Shown: piece after piece, positions 1 through 7,449 of the stretch | Layout of the letters: the number at the start of each line of letters is the position of its first letter | Position numbering within the stretch: the stretch's first letter is position 1 | DNA from: Actinomycetes bacterium | GTDB lineage: Bacteria; Actinomycetota; Actinomycetes; Prado026 | Direction: 5' to 3' | Assembly (NCBI GenBank): GCA_025455945.1 | Contig: JALOLN010000036.1 | Span: forward strand, 1-16,097 | Length of the DNA stretch: 16,097 bases | Notes under the pieces: model-generated | Database searches by the model: none | What the model was told of the DNA's origin: nothing | What the model saw: the letters and a program-made list of their open reading frames with translations, nothing else | Made by a program: the position numbers and the translations under genes

Positions 1-1700
1 GCCGTGGACACCCGGGTGGTCGCCCCGGTCTCGGTGTCCTTGACGAACACGTCGAACATGCCGTTGGTGTCGTCCGGCACCAGGGGGGTCGCGGCCGACG
101 CGAAGGCGACGTGGCGCCCGTCCGCCGAGATCACCGGCGACGACGACCAGTCGGTGGCCTGGCCGCCGTTGCTCGCCGTGGACACCCGGGTGGTCGCCCC
201 GGTCTGGGTGTCCTTGACGAAGACGTCCGTCACGCCGTTGGTGTCGCCCGGCACGAGCCCAGAGACCTCGGACGTGAAGGCGACGTACCGGCCGTTGGCG
301 GAGATCGCCAGGCCGAAGCCGTCGGAGCCCGCCTGGGCGCCGTTGCTGGCGGTGGACACCCGGATGGTCTGGCCGGTGACGGTGTCCTTGCGGAACACGT
401 CGAACGCCCCGTTGGTGTCACCTGGCACCAGGTTCCAGGCGTCGGACGTGAAGGCGACGTACCGACCGTCGTCGGACAGCGCCGGCGTGGAGCCGCTGGC
501 CTGGGTCCCGTCGCTGGCCGTGGACACCCGGGTGATGGTCCCGGTGAGGGTGTCGCCGAGGAACACGTCCGCGTTGCCGTTGGTGTCCTCTGGCACCAGG
601 GTCGAGGCTTCGGAGTAGAAGGAGACATACCGTCCGTCCGCGGACAGATCCGGCAGGACGGCCTCGCCCTGGACTGCGATGCCGACGGCGGCCACGCGGT
701 GGATGCAGCCGATCAGGTGGGCGGCCTTGTCGGACACCACAGCGGTGCCGCCGAGGGTGATGCTGCGCGTAGCGCCGAGGGTGATCCAGGCGACGTGGGC
801 GGGCCACGCCGCGCAGGACGGCCAGGTCAGGAGCAGCGGTGCGTCGTTGACAAAGGCCGTGGGCACCCCGGCGAGGGCGTCGGGGAAGTTCAGCCCCGTG
901 GCGAGCGCGATCGACTCGCTCGTGCCGAACACCTCCTGGGCGAGGACCCGGGCGGTGTCGAACCGGTCGGTCCCGCCGAGCCTGGTCACCGACGCGGAGG
1001 CGAGCCCCGCCAGCGCCGTCTGCACCGCGGCGGAGACCGCACCGGTCCCGCCGACGACGACGATCCGGCTCGGGCGCAGCGCCGTCAGCGCCGCCGCTGT
1101 CGATGCCGGCAACGCCGTCGGGGTCGTCAGGAGCATCGGACCGCCCTCGTGCGCGGCCGCCGCGCCACCGGCCGCCGCATCGGCGAACCCGGCGCCGCTC
1201 GCGACGTACGCCACCGGGACGGGCGCGGCGAACACCGACGTCGCGATCGATGCGGCGGTGGCGTACCGGTCCGCCCCGGCCAGCCGGGCCACCGACGGGG
1301 CGTACGCCGCGAGCGTCACCTGCATCCCGCCGGACACCGCACCGGTCCCGCCGAGGATGACGATCCGCTCAGGGTCGAGCCGGTCCAGCTCGGCGGCGAT
1401 CACCGCTGGGACGGTCGTGGCCTGCACCGGCAGGACCGGACCGCCGGACCGCGCGGCCGCCGGCCCTCCGGCCAGCGCGTCCGGGAAGTCCAGCCCGGTC
1501 GTGACGTAGACCACCGGGACCGGCGGCGCCCAGGTCGCTCGGCTGATGGCCGCCGCGGTGGCGTACCGGTCCTGCCCCGCGAGCCGTACCACTCCCGTCG
1601 CGCCGATCGGCGTCGGCGTCGCCGACCCTGCCTGCGCCCCCGAGACCAGCACCCCCAGCACGACTACCGCCGAGAGCAGACCCCGACCCCATGCCCGCAT
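1..1700 (-). CDS. Secreted cell-wall-binding repeat (CWB2) protein with C-terminal beta-propeller, 3' end outside window
   Basis: The frame is open from the ATG at 1700 to the window edge (about 566 residues) with no stop, so the C-terminus is missing. The start has a GGAGGGGG ribosome site 5 bases upstream. Residues 1-27 look like a signal peptide (arginine-containing n-region, Leu/Val core, AQA or GSA cleavage area). Three cell-wall-binding-2 repeats follow at about 38-135, 139-235 and 239-332; each begins with an RLAGxDRYATA-like motif, has a FPDALAG-like motif in the middle and ends near ILGGTGAVS. From about 345 on, PD40/TolB-like propeller blades carry the motifs DGRYVAFTS, LVPGDTNG, DVFVKDT and RVSTAS. 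By family knowledge the CWB2 repeats anchor the protein non-covalently to wall polymers; the propeller's ligand is unknown. It lies 102 bases downstream of the carrier-protein gene on the same strand and has its own ribosome site. I am confident of the architecture, not of the role. Confidence 0.88.
   Translation of the reverse strand, partial: MRAWGRGLLSAVVVLGVLVSGAQAGSATPTPIGATGVVRLAGQDRYATAAAISRATWAPPVPVVYVTTGLDFPDALAGGPAAARSGGPVLPVQATTVPAVIAAELDRLDPERIVILGGTGAVSGGMQVTLAAYAPSVARLAGADRYATAASIATSVFAAPVPVAYVASGAGFADAAAGGAAAAHEGGPMLLTTPTALPASTAAALTALRPSRIVVVGGTGAVSAAVQTALAGLASASVTRLGGTDRFDTARVLAQEVFGTSESIALATGLNFPDALAGVPTAFVNDAPLLLTWPSCAAWPAHVAWITLGATRSITLGGTAVVSDKAAHLIGCIHRVAAVGIAVQGEAVLPDLSADGRYVSFYSEASTLVPEDTNGNADVFLGDTLTGTITRVSTASDGTQASGSTPALSDDGRYVAFTSDAWNLVPGDTNGAFDVFRKDTVTGQTIRVSTASNGAQAGSDGFGLAISANGRYVAFTSEVSGLVPGDTNGVTDVFVKDTQTGATTRVSTASNGGQATDWSSSPVISADGRHVAFASAATPLVPDDTNGMFDVFVKDTETGATTRVST
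4..528 (-). repeat. Propeller-blade coding repeat, unit 174/168 bases
   Basis: The 9-mer gtggacacc recurs at 4-12, 178-186, 352-360 and 520-528, so spacings are 174, 174 and 168 bases (58, 58 and 56 codons). The flanking bases are closely similar; the copies at about 1-30 and 175-204 are nearly identical. Each unit encodes one propeller blade of the cell-wall-binding protein. Near-identity of adjacent blades suggests recent internal duplication or gene conversion. Confidence 0.8.
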
Positions 1701-1714
1701 CGCTGCCCCCTCCA

Positions 1715-1803
1715 ACCGCCACCTCCAGGTTCCCCAGAGGCGCGTCCGCGCGGCAGGGCACAAGGTCCACCTCCGAGGTGACGGCAGGCCGGCGGGTGGC
1801 GGT
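1715..1803 (-). promoter_or_regulatory. Possible long-range stem between carrier-protein stop and CWB2 ribosome site
   Basis: The perfect 9-base inverted repeat accgccacc (1715-1723) and ggtggcggt (1795-1803) flanks the 71-base gap between the carrier-protein stop codon and the ribosome site of the next minus-strand gene. A smaller hairpin-capable stretch (cacctccgaggtg, 1768-1780) lies inside. In RNA this could end the upstream operon or expose and hide the GGAGGGGG ribosome site. There is no U-run. In DNA this GC-rich the match may be chance. Confidence 0.25.
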
Positions 1804-2062
1804 CAGCCGGCGTGCACGGTGAGGTAGGCGACGAGTCCGTCGAGGCTGCGCACCTCGGAGTAGTCGGACTCCGGGATCTCCACCCCCGTCTCCTCCTTGA
1901 GCCCCTCGACGAGGTTGAGGAAGTCGATCGAGTCCAGGTCCAGCTCGGTGCGCAGGTCCGCGGCCGGGTCGACCAGGTCGGGTCGACCAGGTCGAGCTCA
2001 GCCTCGGGAGCGATCTGGGCGAGCACGCGCGCCACGGCGTCGCGGGCGCCGGCGTCGGTCAT
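1803..2062 (-). pseudogene. Acyl carrier protein gene, frameshifted by a 14-base tandem duplication
   Basis: The ATG at 2062 directly abuts the TAG stop of the E2 gene, with a GAGGAG ribosome site 6 bases upstream. The first 28 codons read as an ACP N-terminus (MTDAGARDAVARVLAQ, then EAELDLVDP). The frame then leaves the ACP sequence at the duplication at 1967-1994. With one 14-base copy removed, the reading continues as AADLRTELDLDSIDF to an in-frame TGA at 1803-1805, giving 81 residues, a normal ACP size. Ser40 in the DSIDFLNL motif is the expected 4'-phosphopantetheine site, followed by typical helix III and IV sequence. As written, translation instead runs out of frame to a stop near 1664. 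The downstream frame has a TGA just before the duplication and no start codon of its own, so internal restart is not available. This is either a real mutation or an assembly error; the ACP identity is secure. Confidence 0.82.
1967..1994. repeat. Exact 14-base tandem duplication inside the carrier protein gene
   Basis: ggtcgaccaggtcg occurs at 1967-1980 and again, without a gap, at 1981-1994. Fourteen is not a multiple of three, so the second copy shifts the frame. The unit itself contains the palindrome ggtcgacc. Tandem copies of this kind arise and revert by slippage, and short-read assembly can also create them. Confidence 0.93.
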
Positions 2063-3460
2063 CTACAGCTCCTCGGGTCGTTGCAGCAGGGAGTCGATCG
2101 CGGCGAGGAACAGCCCGCCGCGGTGTCCGTCGGTGACCCGGTGGTCCGCAGCCAGCGTCGCGGTGACGACCGGGTGGACGGCGAGCATGCCGTCGACCGC
2201 CCACGGCCGCTCGACCACCCGGCCGAAGCCCACGAGGGCCACCTGCGGCGGGTAGATGACGCCGTGCACGGCCTCCACGCCCTGGTCGCCGAGGTTGGTG
2301 ACCGTGAGCGTGGGGTCGGCCATCTCCGAGCCGCGCAGCCGACCGGCCCGGGCCCGGGCCACCAGGTCCTTCAGCCCCACCATCAGCTGGTCGAGCGTCA
2401 GGGTGTCGGTGTCGTGCAGCGCGGGGGCCACCAGCCCGCCGCCGCGCAGCGCCACGGCCACCCCGAGGTGGACGCCGTCCGAGCGACGGAAGGCCCCGTC
2501 GACGTAGAAGCCGTTGACCTCGGGGACGGTCCGGATGGCCAGCGCGGTCGCCTTCAGCAGCAGGGCCGCCGGGAGGATGCGGGTCTCCACCCCACGGGCC
2601 GCGTTGGTCTCGCGCAGCCAGGCCAGCGCCGTCGACAGGTCGACGGTCTGGGTCAGGTAGTAGTGCGGGATCTCGCGCTTGGACCGGGCCATGAGGGCGC
2701 CAATGGCCTCCCGCATGGCGGCACTGGCCCCCTTGCCCTTGCCGGTGACAGCCTTGGCCGCGGCCGGCGCTGGGGGTGCCGGGGGTGCCGGGGGTGCCGG
2801 CGTCGTCGGTGCGGCCGGCGCCGGCGCGGTGGCCGCGCGCTCGACGTCCGCGACCGTGATCGCGCCGTCCGGACCCGTCCCGGTGACGGCGGCGAGGTCC
2901 ACGCCGAGCTCCGCCGCCCGGCGCCGGGCGTACGGGGAGGCGGCCACCCGCGTCCCGGCGGCTGCGGGGGCCGCAGCGGCGGCGACGTCCGCACGGGTGA
3001 CGACACCGGCCGGGCCGGAGCCGTGGACCGCGGCCAGGTCGACCCCCTCGACGTGGGCGAGGTGCCGGACGATGGGCGAGGCGACCGCGGGCTCCGCGTG
3101 CGCGCCCTCCGGCCGCACCTCGTGCACCTCCTCACGCTGATCCAGGGAAACCGCCTCGGCCGCGGGCACGGGTTCGCTTCCCTGGATCACGGCGGAGGGG
3201 GCCGCCGGCACGGCGGAGGGGGCCGCTGCCCCGCCGATCCGGGCGAGCGGGGCGCCCACCGGAACCGTCGTCCCCGGCTCGACCAGCAGCGCCTCGATGA
3301 CGCCGTCGACGAACACCTCGACCTCGATGGCCGACTTGGCGGTGTCGACGACCGCAACGACCTGGCCGCGATGGACGGCGTCCCCGGGCTTGACGAGCCA
3401 CTCGACGAGGGTGCCCTCGTCCATGTCCGCCCCCAGGGAGGGCATCGTGAACTCAGCCAC
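2063..3460 (-). CDS. pdhC: Dihydrolipoamide acetyltransferase (E2) of a 2-oxo acid dehydrogenase complex
   Basis: 465 residues. E2 takes the acyl group formed by E1 on its lipoyl arm and passes it to CoA. The lipoyl domain is at about 1-77 with the lipoylated lysine at 42 in DTAKSAIEVE. Two tandem E3/E1-binding domains follow at about 126-162 and 174-210 (GVDLAAVHGSGPAG and GVDLAAVTGTGPDG), where one is usual. After an Ala-Pro linker the catalytic acetyltransferase domain covers about 246-465, with the active-site DHRVTDG motif (His440, Asp444). The start is GTG at 3460, overlapping the E1 beta stop by 8 bases, with a GAGGAGG ribosome site about 12 bases upstream. Its own stop directly touches the carrier-protein ATG. 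No E3 (lipoamide dehydrogenase) is in the window. PDH-type specificity is inferred from the E1 subunits; a branched-chain or acetoin complex cannot be excluded from E2 alone. Confidence 0.92.
   Translation of the reverse strand: MAEFTMPSLGADMDEGTLVEWLVKPGDAVHRGQVVAVVDTAKSAIEVEVFVDGVIEALLVEPGTTVPVGAPLARIGGAAAPSAVPAAPSAVIQGSEPVPAAEAVSLDQREEVHEVRPEGAHAEPAVASPIVRHLAHVEGVDLAAVHGSGPAGVVTRADVAAAAAPAAAGTRVAASPYARRRAAELGVDLAAVTGTGPDGAITVADVERAATAPAPAAPTTPAPPAPPAPPAPAAAKAVTGKGKGASAAMREAIGALMARSKREIPHYYLTQTVDLSTALAWLRETNAARGVETRILPAALLLKATALAIRTVPEVNGFYVDGAFRRSDGVHLGVAVALRGGGLVAPALHDTDTLTLDQLMVGLKDLVARARAGRLRGSEMADPTLTVTNLGDQGVEAVHGVIYPPQVALVGFGRVVERPWAVDGMLAVHPVVTATLAADHRVTDGHRGGLFLAAIDSLLQRPEEL
2772..2798. 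repeat. Three exact 9-base repeats encoding the Ala-Pro hinge of E2
   Basis: gggggtgcc is repeated three times head to tail (2772-2780, 2781-2789, 2790-2798). On the minus strand it encodes the Pro-Ala-Pro run between the second E3-binding domain and the catalytic core, the flexible swinging-arm linker typical of E2 proteins. The unit is a multiple of three, so copy number can change without breaking the frame. Confidence 0.85.
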
Positions 3461-4445
3461 GGCTGGCGCACACCTCCTCGGCTGCGGCGACGATCCGCTC
3501 GGTCGACGGCAGGGCGGCCAGCTCGAGGTGCCGCGCGTACGGGATCGGGACCTCGGCCGTGCAGACCCGGGCCACCGGCGCGTCGAGGTCGTAGAACGCC
3601 TGCTCGGTGATCCGGGCGCTCACCTCCGCCGCTAGCGAGCCGGTGCGCCACCCCTCGTCGACGACGACCGCTCGATGGGTGCGCCGGACCGACCCGACCA
3701 CGGTGGCGTCGTCCAGGGGCCGGAGCGTGCGCAGGTCGACGACCTCGGCGGCCACCCCGTCGGCGGCCAGGGCCTCGGCCGCCTCGAGGGTCTTGCCCAG
3801 CGAGCCGCCGTACGTGATCAGCGTGACGTCGGAGCCCTCCCGCCGCACCGCTGCCCGGTCGAGGTCCACCGGGCCGGCGTCCTCGGCGATCTCCCCCGCC
3901 GCGTTGTACAGCGAGCCGTGCTCGAACATCACCACCGGGTCGGGGTCCTCCAGCGCCGTCCACAGCATGCCGCGGGCGTCCTCCATCGTCGCCGGCGCAA
4001 CCACCCGCAGGCCGGGCACGTGCGCGTACCAGTTCTCCAGCGAGTGGGAGTGCTGCGCGGCGAGCTGGCGGCCGGCGCCGGTGGTCATCCGGACGACGAG
4101 GGGCACGCTGAACTGGCCGCCGCTCATGTGCAGCAGCGCCGCCGCGGTGTTGACCAGCTGGTCCAGCGCGAGCATGGAGAAGTTGACGGTCATGACCTCG
4201 ACGATCGGGCGCATCCCGCCGAGCGCCGCACCGATCCCGGCACCCACGAACGCCGCCTCCGACAGCGGGGTGTTGCGGATGCGCTCCGGCCCGAACTCCT
4301 CCAGCAGGCCCAGGCTGACCCCGAACGAGCCGCCGTACTCGCCGACGTCCTCGCCCATGAGGAACACCCGCTCGTCACGGCGCAGCGCGTCACGCAGGGC
4401 CTCGCGCAGCGCCTCGCGGTAGGTCGTCTTCACCATCGTGGTCAT
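3453..4445 (-). CDS. pdhB: Pyruvate dehydrogenase E1 component, beta subunit
   Basis: 330 residues from the ATG at 4445, the usual size for E1 beta. The start overlaps the E1 alpha stop in an ATGA junction (4442-4445); a longer upstream frame only reads through E1 alpha and is rejected. With E1 alpha it forms the alpha2beta2 thiamine-diphosphate enzyme that decarboxylates the 2-oxo acid and acylates the lipoyl group of E2. Family motifs are visible: GEDVGEYGGSFGVS at 31-44, NTPLSE with the cofactor-activating Glu63, QHSHSLENWY with the active-site histidines near 132-134, and the C-terminal transketolase domain with VVDLRTLRPLD at 235-245. The QHS...WYAHVPGL stretch resembles pyruvate dehydrogenase E1 beta more than branched-chain enzymes. 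A second ATG three codons in is an alternative start. Confidence 0.93.
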   Translation of the reverse strand: MTTMVKTTYREALREALRDALRRDERVFLMGEDVGEYGGSFGVSLGLLEEFGPERIRNTPLSEAAFVGAGIGAALGGMRPIVEVMTVNFSMLALDQLVNTAAALLHMSGGQFSVPLVVRMTTGAGRQLAAQHSHSLENWYAHVPGLRVVAPATMEDARGMLWTALEDPDPVVMFEHGSLYNAAGEIAEDAGPVDLDRAAVRREGSDVTLITYGGSLGKTLEAAEALAADGVAAEVVDLRTLRPLDDATVVGSVRRTHRAVVVDEGWRTGSLAAEVSARITEQAFYDLDAPVARVCTAEVPIPYARHLELAALPSTERIVAAAEEVCASRG

Positions 4446-5431
4446 CGGGTGCCTGCCTCGGTGTGGACGAAGCGGGTGAGCTCCTCCACCGGCTCGTCGG
4501 TGCCGGCCTCGGCGAACGCGACGGCCGCGTCGACCTCGGCCAGCACCTCCGCCTCCATGACCGCCACGTCCTCGTCGGTCATCAGGCCGAGCGCGGTGAG
4601 CCGGTCGCCGAGCACGAGCAGCGGATCCCGGTGCTTCCACCGCTCGATCTCGTCCTTGTCGCGGTAGCGGTCCGGGTCGTACATCGAGTGCGCCCGGAAC
4701 CGGTAGGTCTTGGCCTCGAGGAAGACCGGTCCCGGCCCGTCGCGGACCAGCTCGACGGCCCGGTGCGCCGCCTCGGAGACGGCCAGCACGTCCATCCCGT
4801 CACAGCTCCAGGCGGGCACCTCGTACGCCGAGGCCTTGACCGCCAGGTTCGTCTCGGACTCCGAGCTCTCCAGTGACGTCCCCATCGCGTAGAGGTTGTT
4901 CTCGCAGAGGAAGAGCACGGGCAGGTGCCACAGGGCCGCCAGGTTCATCGACTCGTGGAACTCCCCCTCGGCCATCGCGCCCTCGCCGAAGAAGCACACC
5001 GTCACCCGGTCGCGGCCCTGCAGGGCGTCGGCCAGCGCCAGCCCGACGGCCAGCGGCAGCCCACCCGCCACGATCCCGTTGCCGCCGTAGAAGCGGGTGG
5101 GCGCGTGGAACAGGTGCATCGAGCCGCCGCGGCCCCGGCTCACCCCCTCGACCTTCGCGAACATCTCGGCCATCGCCCCGCCCATGGGGACGCCGCGGGC
5201 CAGCGCCTGGCCGTGGTCGCGGTAGGTCGCCACGACGGCGTCGTCGGCGCGCAGGTGGCGCAGGACGCCAACGGCCACGGCCTCCTCGCCGATGTACAGG
5301 TGGAGGAACCCACGGATCTTCGAGGCGCTGTAGAGCTCGACGCAGCGCTCCTCGAAGCGGCGGATGCGCAGCATCTCGCGGTACAGCACGAGCCCCGTCT
5401 CCCGGTCCACCGGGTGGCCGATCGTCGTCAC
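4442..5431 (-). CDS. pdhA: Pyruvate dehydrogenase E1 component, alpha subunit
   Basis: 329 residues from a GTG at 5431 that overlaps the acetyl-CoA synthetase stop (GTGA, 5428-5431). The thiamine-diphosphate-binding motif runs from about GEGAMAEGEFHE (149-160) to CENN (176-179). RGFLHLYIGEEAVAVG (40-55) and GGSMHLF (102-108) followed by FYGGNGIV (114-121) are characteristic of PdhA/AcoA-type E1 alpha. The active-site loop RFRAHSMYDPDRYRDKDE (244-261) corresponds to the phosphorylation-loop region of mitochondrial PDH. By family knowledge it catalyses pyruvate decarboxylation and reductive acetylation of E2 together with E1 beta. Actinobacteria often use a one-chain AceE E1 for their main PDH, so this two-subunit version may be an additional, specialised complex (inference). 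Acetoin dehydrogenase is the main alternative, and its acetate product would also suit a neighbouring acetyl-CoA synthetase. Confidence 0.92.
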   Translation of the reverse strand: MTTIGHPVDRETGLVLYREMLRIRRFEERCVELYSASKIRGFLHLYIGEEAVAVGVLRHLRADDAVVATYRDHGQALARGVPMGGAMAEMFAKVEGVSRGRGGSMHLFHAPTRFYGGNGIVAGGLPLAVGLALADALQGRDRVTVCFFGEGAMAEGEFHESMNLAALWHLPVLFLCENNLYAMGTSLESSESETNLAVKASAYEVPAWSCDGMDVLAVSEAAHRAVELVRDGPGPVFLEAKTYRFRAHSMYDPDRYRDKDEIERWKHRDPLLVLGDRLTALGLMTDEDVAVMEAEVLAEVDAAVAFAEAGTDEPVEELTRFVHTEAGTR

Positions 5432-7227
5432 TGCCGGGCCCCCTCACTGGTCCCCTCGAGCGTGGACAGGTCACCCTCGGGCAGGCCGAGCTCGCGGGCC
5501 TTGAGCAGCCGCCGCATGATCTTGCCGCTGCGGGTCTTCGGCAGGTCCTGCTGGAAGGCGATGTCCCGCGGCGCCACGGCCGGCCCGAGCCGCTTGCGCC
5601 CGAACCCGATGAGCTCCAACCGCAGCTCGTCTGAGGCCTGGTACGCCGGGCGCAGGGCCACGAACGCCTTGACGACCTCGCCGGCCATCGGGTCGGGGAC
5701 GCCGATCGCGCCGGCCTCGGCCACCGCCGGGTGCTCCATGAGGGCGCTCTCGACCTCGAACGGCCCGATGAGGTGACCGGCCGACTTGATGACGTCGTCG
5801 CCGCGGCCGACGAACCAGAACCAGCCGTCGGCGTCGCGGCGGGCGAGGTCGCCGGTGAGGTACCACTCGCCGACGAAGGCCTTGGCGTAGCGCTCCGGCT
5901 CGTCGAGGTAGGCGCGCATCATCGACGGCCACGGCGCGCGCAGGCTGAGCTCCCCCTCGACGTCGGGATCGGTGACGAACACCGGCCCACCGTCGGGGGT
6001 GCGCAGCGGCTTGGCGTCGGCGTCCCGGGCCACGAGGGCGGCCTCGATGCCCGGCACCGGGCGGCCCATCGACCCGGGCCGGATCTCCACCCCTGGGTAG
6101 TTGGCGATCATGATGGCGCCGGTCTCGGTCTGCCACCAGGTGTCGTGCACGGGACGGCCGAACGCCTCCTGCCCCCAGACGACCACCTCGGGGTTGAGCG
6201 GCTCGCCGACGCTGGCGATGTGCCGGACGTGGCTGAGGTCGTGGCCTGCCACCCGCTCCACGCCGGCCTTCATCAGCATGCGCAGCGCCGTGGGTGCGGT
6301 GTACCAGACCGTCACCCGCTGCTCCTCGAGGATGCGGTACCAGCGGTCGACGTCCAGCTCGGCCTCGTCGACGACGCAGGTCACCCCGCAGGTGAGCGGC
6401 GCGACGACGCCGTAGGAGGTGCCGGTGACCCAGCCCGGGTCGGCGGTGCACCAGAACACGTCGTCGTCGTGCAGGTCGAGGACGTAGCGGGCGGTCATGT
6501 GGTGCGCCACCACCGCACCGTGCACGTGCACCGCGCCCTTCGGCCGGCCCGTCGTCCCCGAGGTGAAGTGGAGCAGCGCGGGGTCCTCGGCCGTGGTCGC
6601 CGCCACGGCGCCGCCGGGTGACGCGGCCGCCAGCAGCGCGGCGAGGTCCCGGCCACCGGGGACGTCGGCCGCACCCGGGCCGCCGCCGGAGAGCAGGACG
6701 GCCTCGAGGTCAGGGACCTCGTCCCGGATCGGGGCCACCTTGCGGCGGTACAGCGACGGGGTCGTCACCAGCACCCGCCCGTGGCCCAGCTGCAGGCGCT
6801 GCCGGACCGGCTCGGGGCCGAACGCGGAGAACAGCGGGCAGAACACCGCGCCCCGGCGCAGCGTGCCGAGGATCGCGACGTACAGGTCGGGGAGACGGCC
6901 CATGAGCCCGAACACCCGGTCGCCGCGGCCGATCCCCAGCCCGGCGAGCACGTCGGCGAACCGGGCGGTCTGCTCGGCGAGCTCGGCGTAGGTCAGCTCG
7001 CGGTCCACCCCGCCCTCGCCGAGGAACCGCAGCGCGACCCGCGCCCCCCGGCCCTGCGCGACGTGCCGGTCCACCGCCTCGTGGACGATGTTGAGGCCGC
7101 CGTCCGGCAGGCCGTCGAGCCACCCGCGAGCGGCGTCCCAGCTGAAGCCGGCGCGGATCGTGCTGTAGTCGGTGAGGTGCGGCGCGACCACCGGCTGTGG
7201 TTCCGGTGGGATGACGGCCCAGGCCAT
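5428..7227 (-). CDS. acsA: Acetyl-CoA synthetase, AMP-forming
   Basis: 599 residues from the ATG at 7227, preceded by GGAGG at about 6 bases. It activates acetate with ATP and CoA to acetyl-CoA via acetyl-AMP. Motifs of the ANL superfamily are in order: the phosphate loop FTSGTTGRPKG (221-231), WWQTETG (364-370, whose Trp is associated with small acyl substrates), WYLTGD (455-460), the hinge region GRGDDVIKSAGHLIGP (474-489), and PKTRSGKIMRR (563-573) with the catalytic and acetylation-regulated Lys569. The length fits the shorter Bacillus AcsA type rather than the roughly 650-residue E. coli Acs. An in-frame extension upstream to 7722 runs through the promoter region and is rejected. It is the first gene of the acs-pdhA-pdhB-pdhC-acp run, so it may supply the same acetyl pool as the dehydrogenase. 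A propionyl preference cannot be excluded. Confidence 0.92.
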   Translation of the reverse strand: MAWAVIPPEPQPVVAPHLTDYSTIRAGFSWDAARGWLDGLPDGGLNIVHEAVDRHVAQGRGARVALRFLGEGGVDRELTYAELAEQTARFADVLAGLGIGRGDRVFGLMGRLPDLYVAILGTLRRGAVFCPLFSAFGPEPVRQRLQLGHGRVLVTTPSLYRRKVAPIRDEVPDLEAVLLSGGGPGAADVPGGRDLAALLAAASPGGAVAATTAEDPALLHFTSGTTGRPKGAVHVHGAVVAHHMTARYVLDLHDDDVFWCTADPGWVTGTSYGVVAPLTCGVTCVVDEAELDVDRWYRILEEQRVTVWYTAPTALRMLMKAGVERVAGHDLSHVRHIASVGEPLNPEVVVWGQEAFGRPVHDTWWQTETGAIMIANYPGVEIRPGSMGRPVPGIEAALVARDADAKPLRTPDGGPVFVTDPDVEGELSLRAPWPSMMRAYLDEPERYAKAFVGEWYLTGDLARRDADGWFWFVGRGDDVIKSAGHLIGPFEVESALMEHPAVAEAGAIGVPDPMAGEVVKAFVALRPAYQASDELRLELIGFGRKRLGPAVAPRDIAFQQDLPKTRSGKIMRRLLKARELGLPEGDLSTLEGTSEGARQ

Positions 7228-7274
7228 GACCAACCTCCGAGCGGGACGCCTCGGCGCTGGCGCCCTCTCCGACA

Positions 7275-7284
7275 GGTGATCACC
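7275..7284. promoter_or_regulatory. Perfect 10-base palindrome in the acs / DUF5709-like divergent gap
   Basis: ggtgatcacc lies 48 bases upstream of the acsA ATG, inside the 222-base divergent intergenic region 7228-7449. It could be an operator for the acs-pdh operon. I see no clear -10/-35 pair on either strand of this gap and no second copy of the palindrome, so the assignment is tentative. Confidence 0.25.
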
Positions 7285-7449
7285 CGCCGGCCGTGTCGGG
7301 GAGGGTCGGAGGTCCCCCGGCGAGTCGGTGCAGCGTGTGATGTTCGACGGGTCGAGCGGGTGAAGCGGGACGAAAGGCCTCACGCGCGCCCGGGTTCGTG
7401 GGACAGGATGGGACCACCGGGGGTGTGAGAGGCGAGGAGGTGCGTGGCC

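Noticed and set aside
111..1781. Long plus-strand open frame (about 556 codons) opposite the cell-wall-binding protein
   Set aside because: It encodes a low-complexity Arg/Gly/Pro/Val sequence with no family motifs. It is the antisense shadow of a gene whose minus-strand translation has clear CWB2 and propeller repeats.
1960..2000. Programmed ribosomal frameshift as the explanation for the split carrier protein
   Set aside because: There is no slippery heptamer, and the extra bases are an exact 14-base copy whose removal restores the protein perfectly, so duplication is the simpler cause.
4446..4640. N-terminal extension of E1 beta by 65 codons
   Set aside because: It is only the E1 alpha coding region read in another frame; the ATG at 4445 in the ATGA junction gives the standard length.
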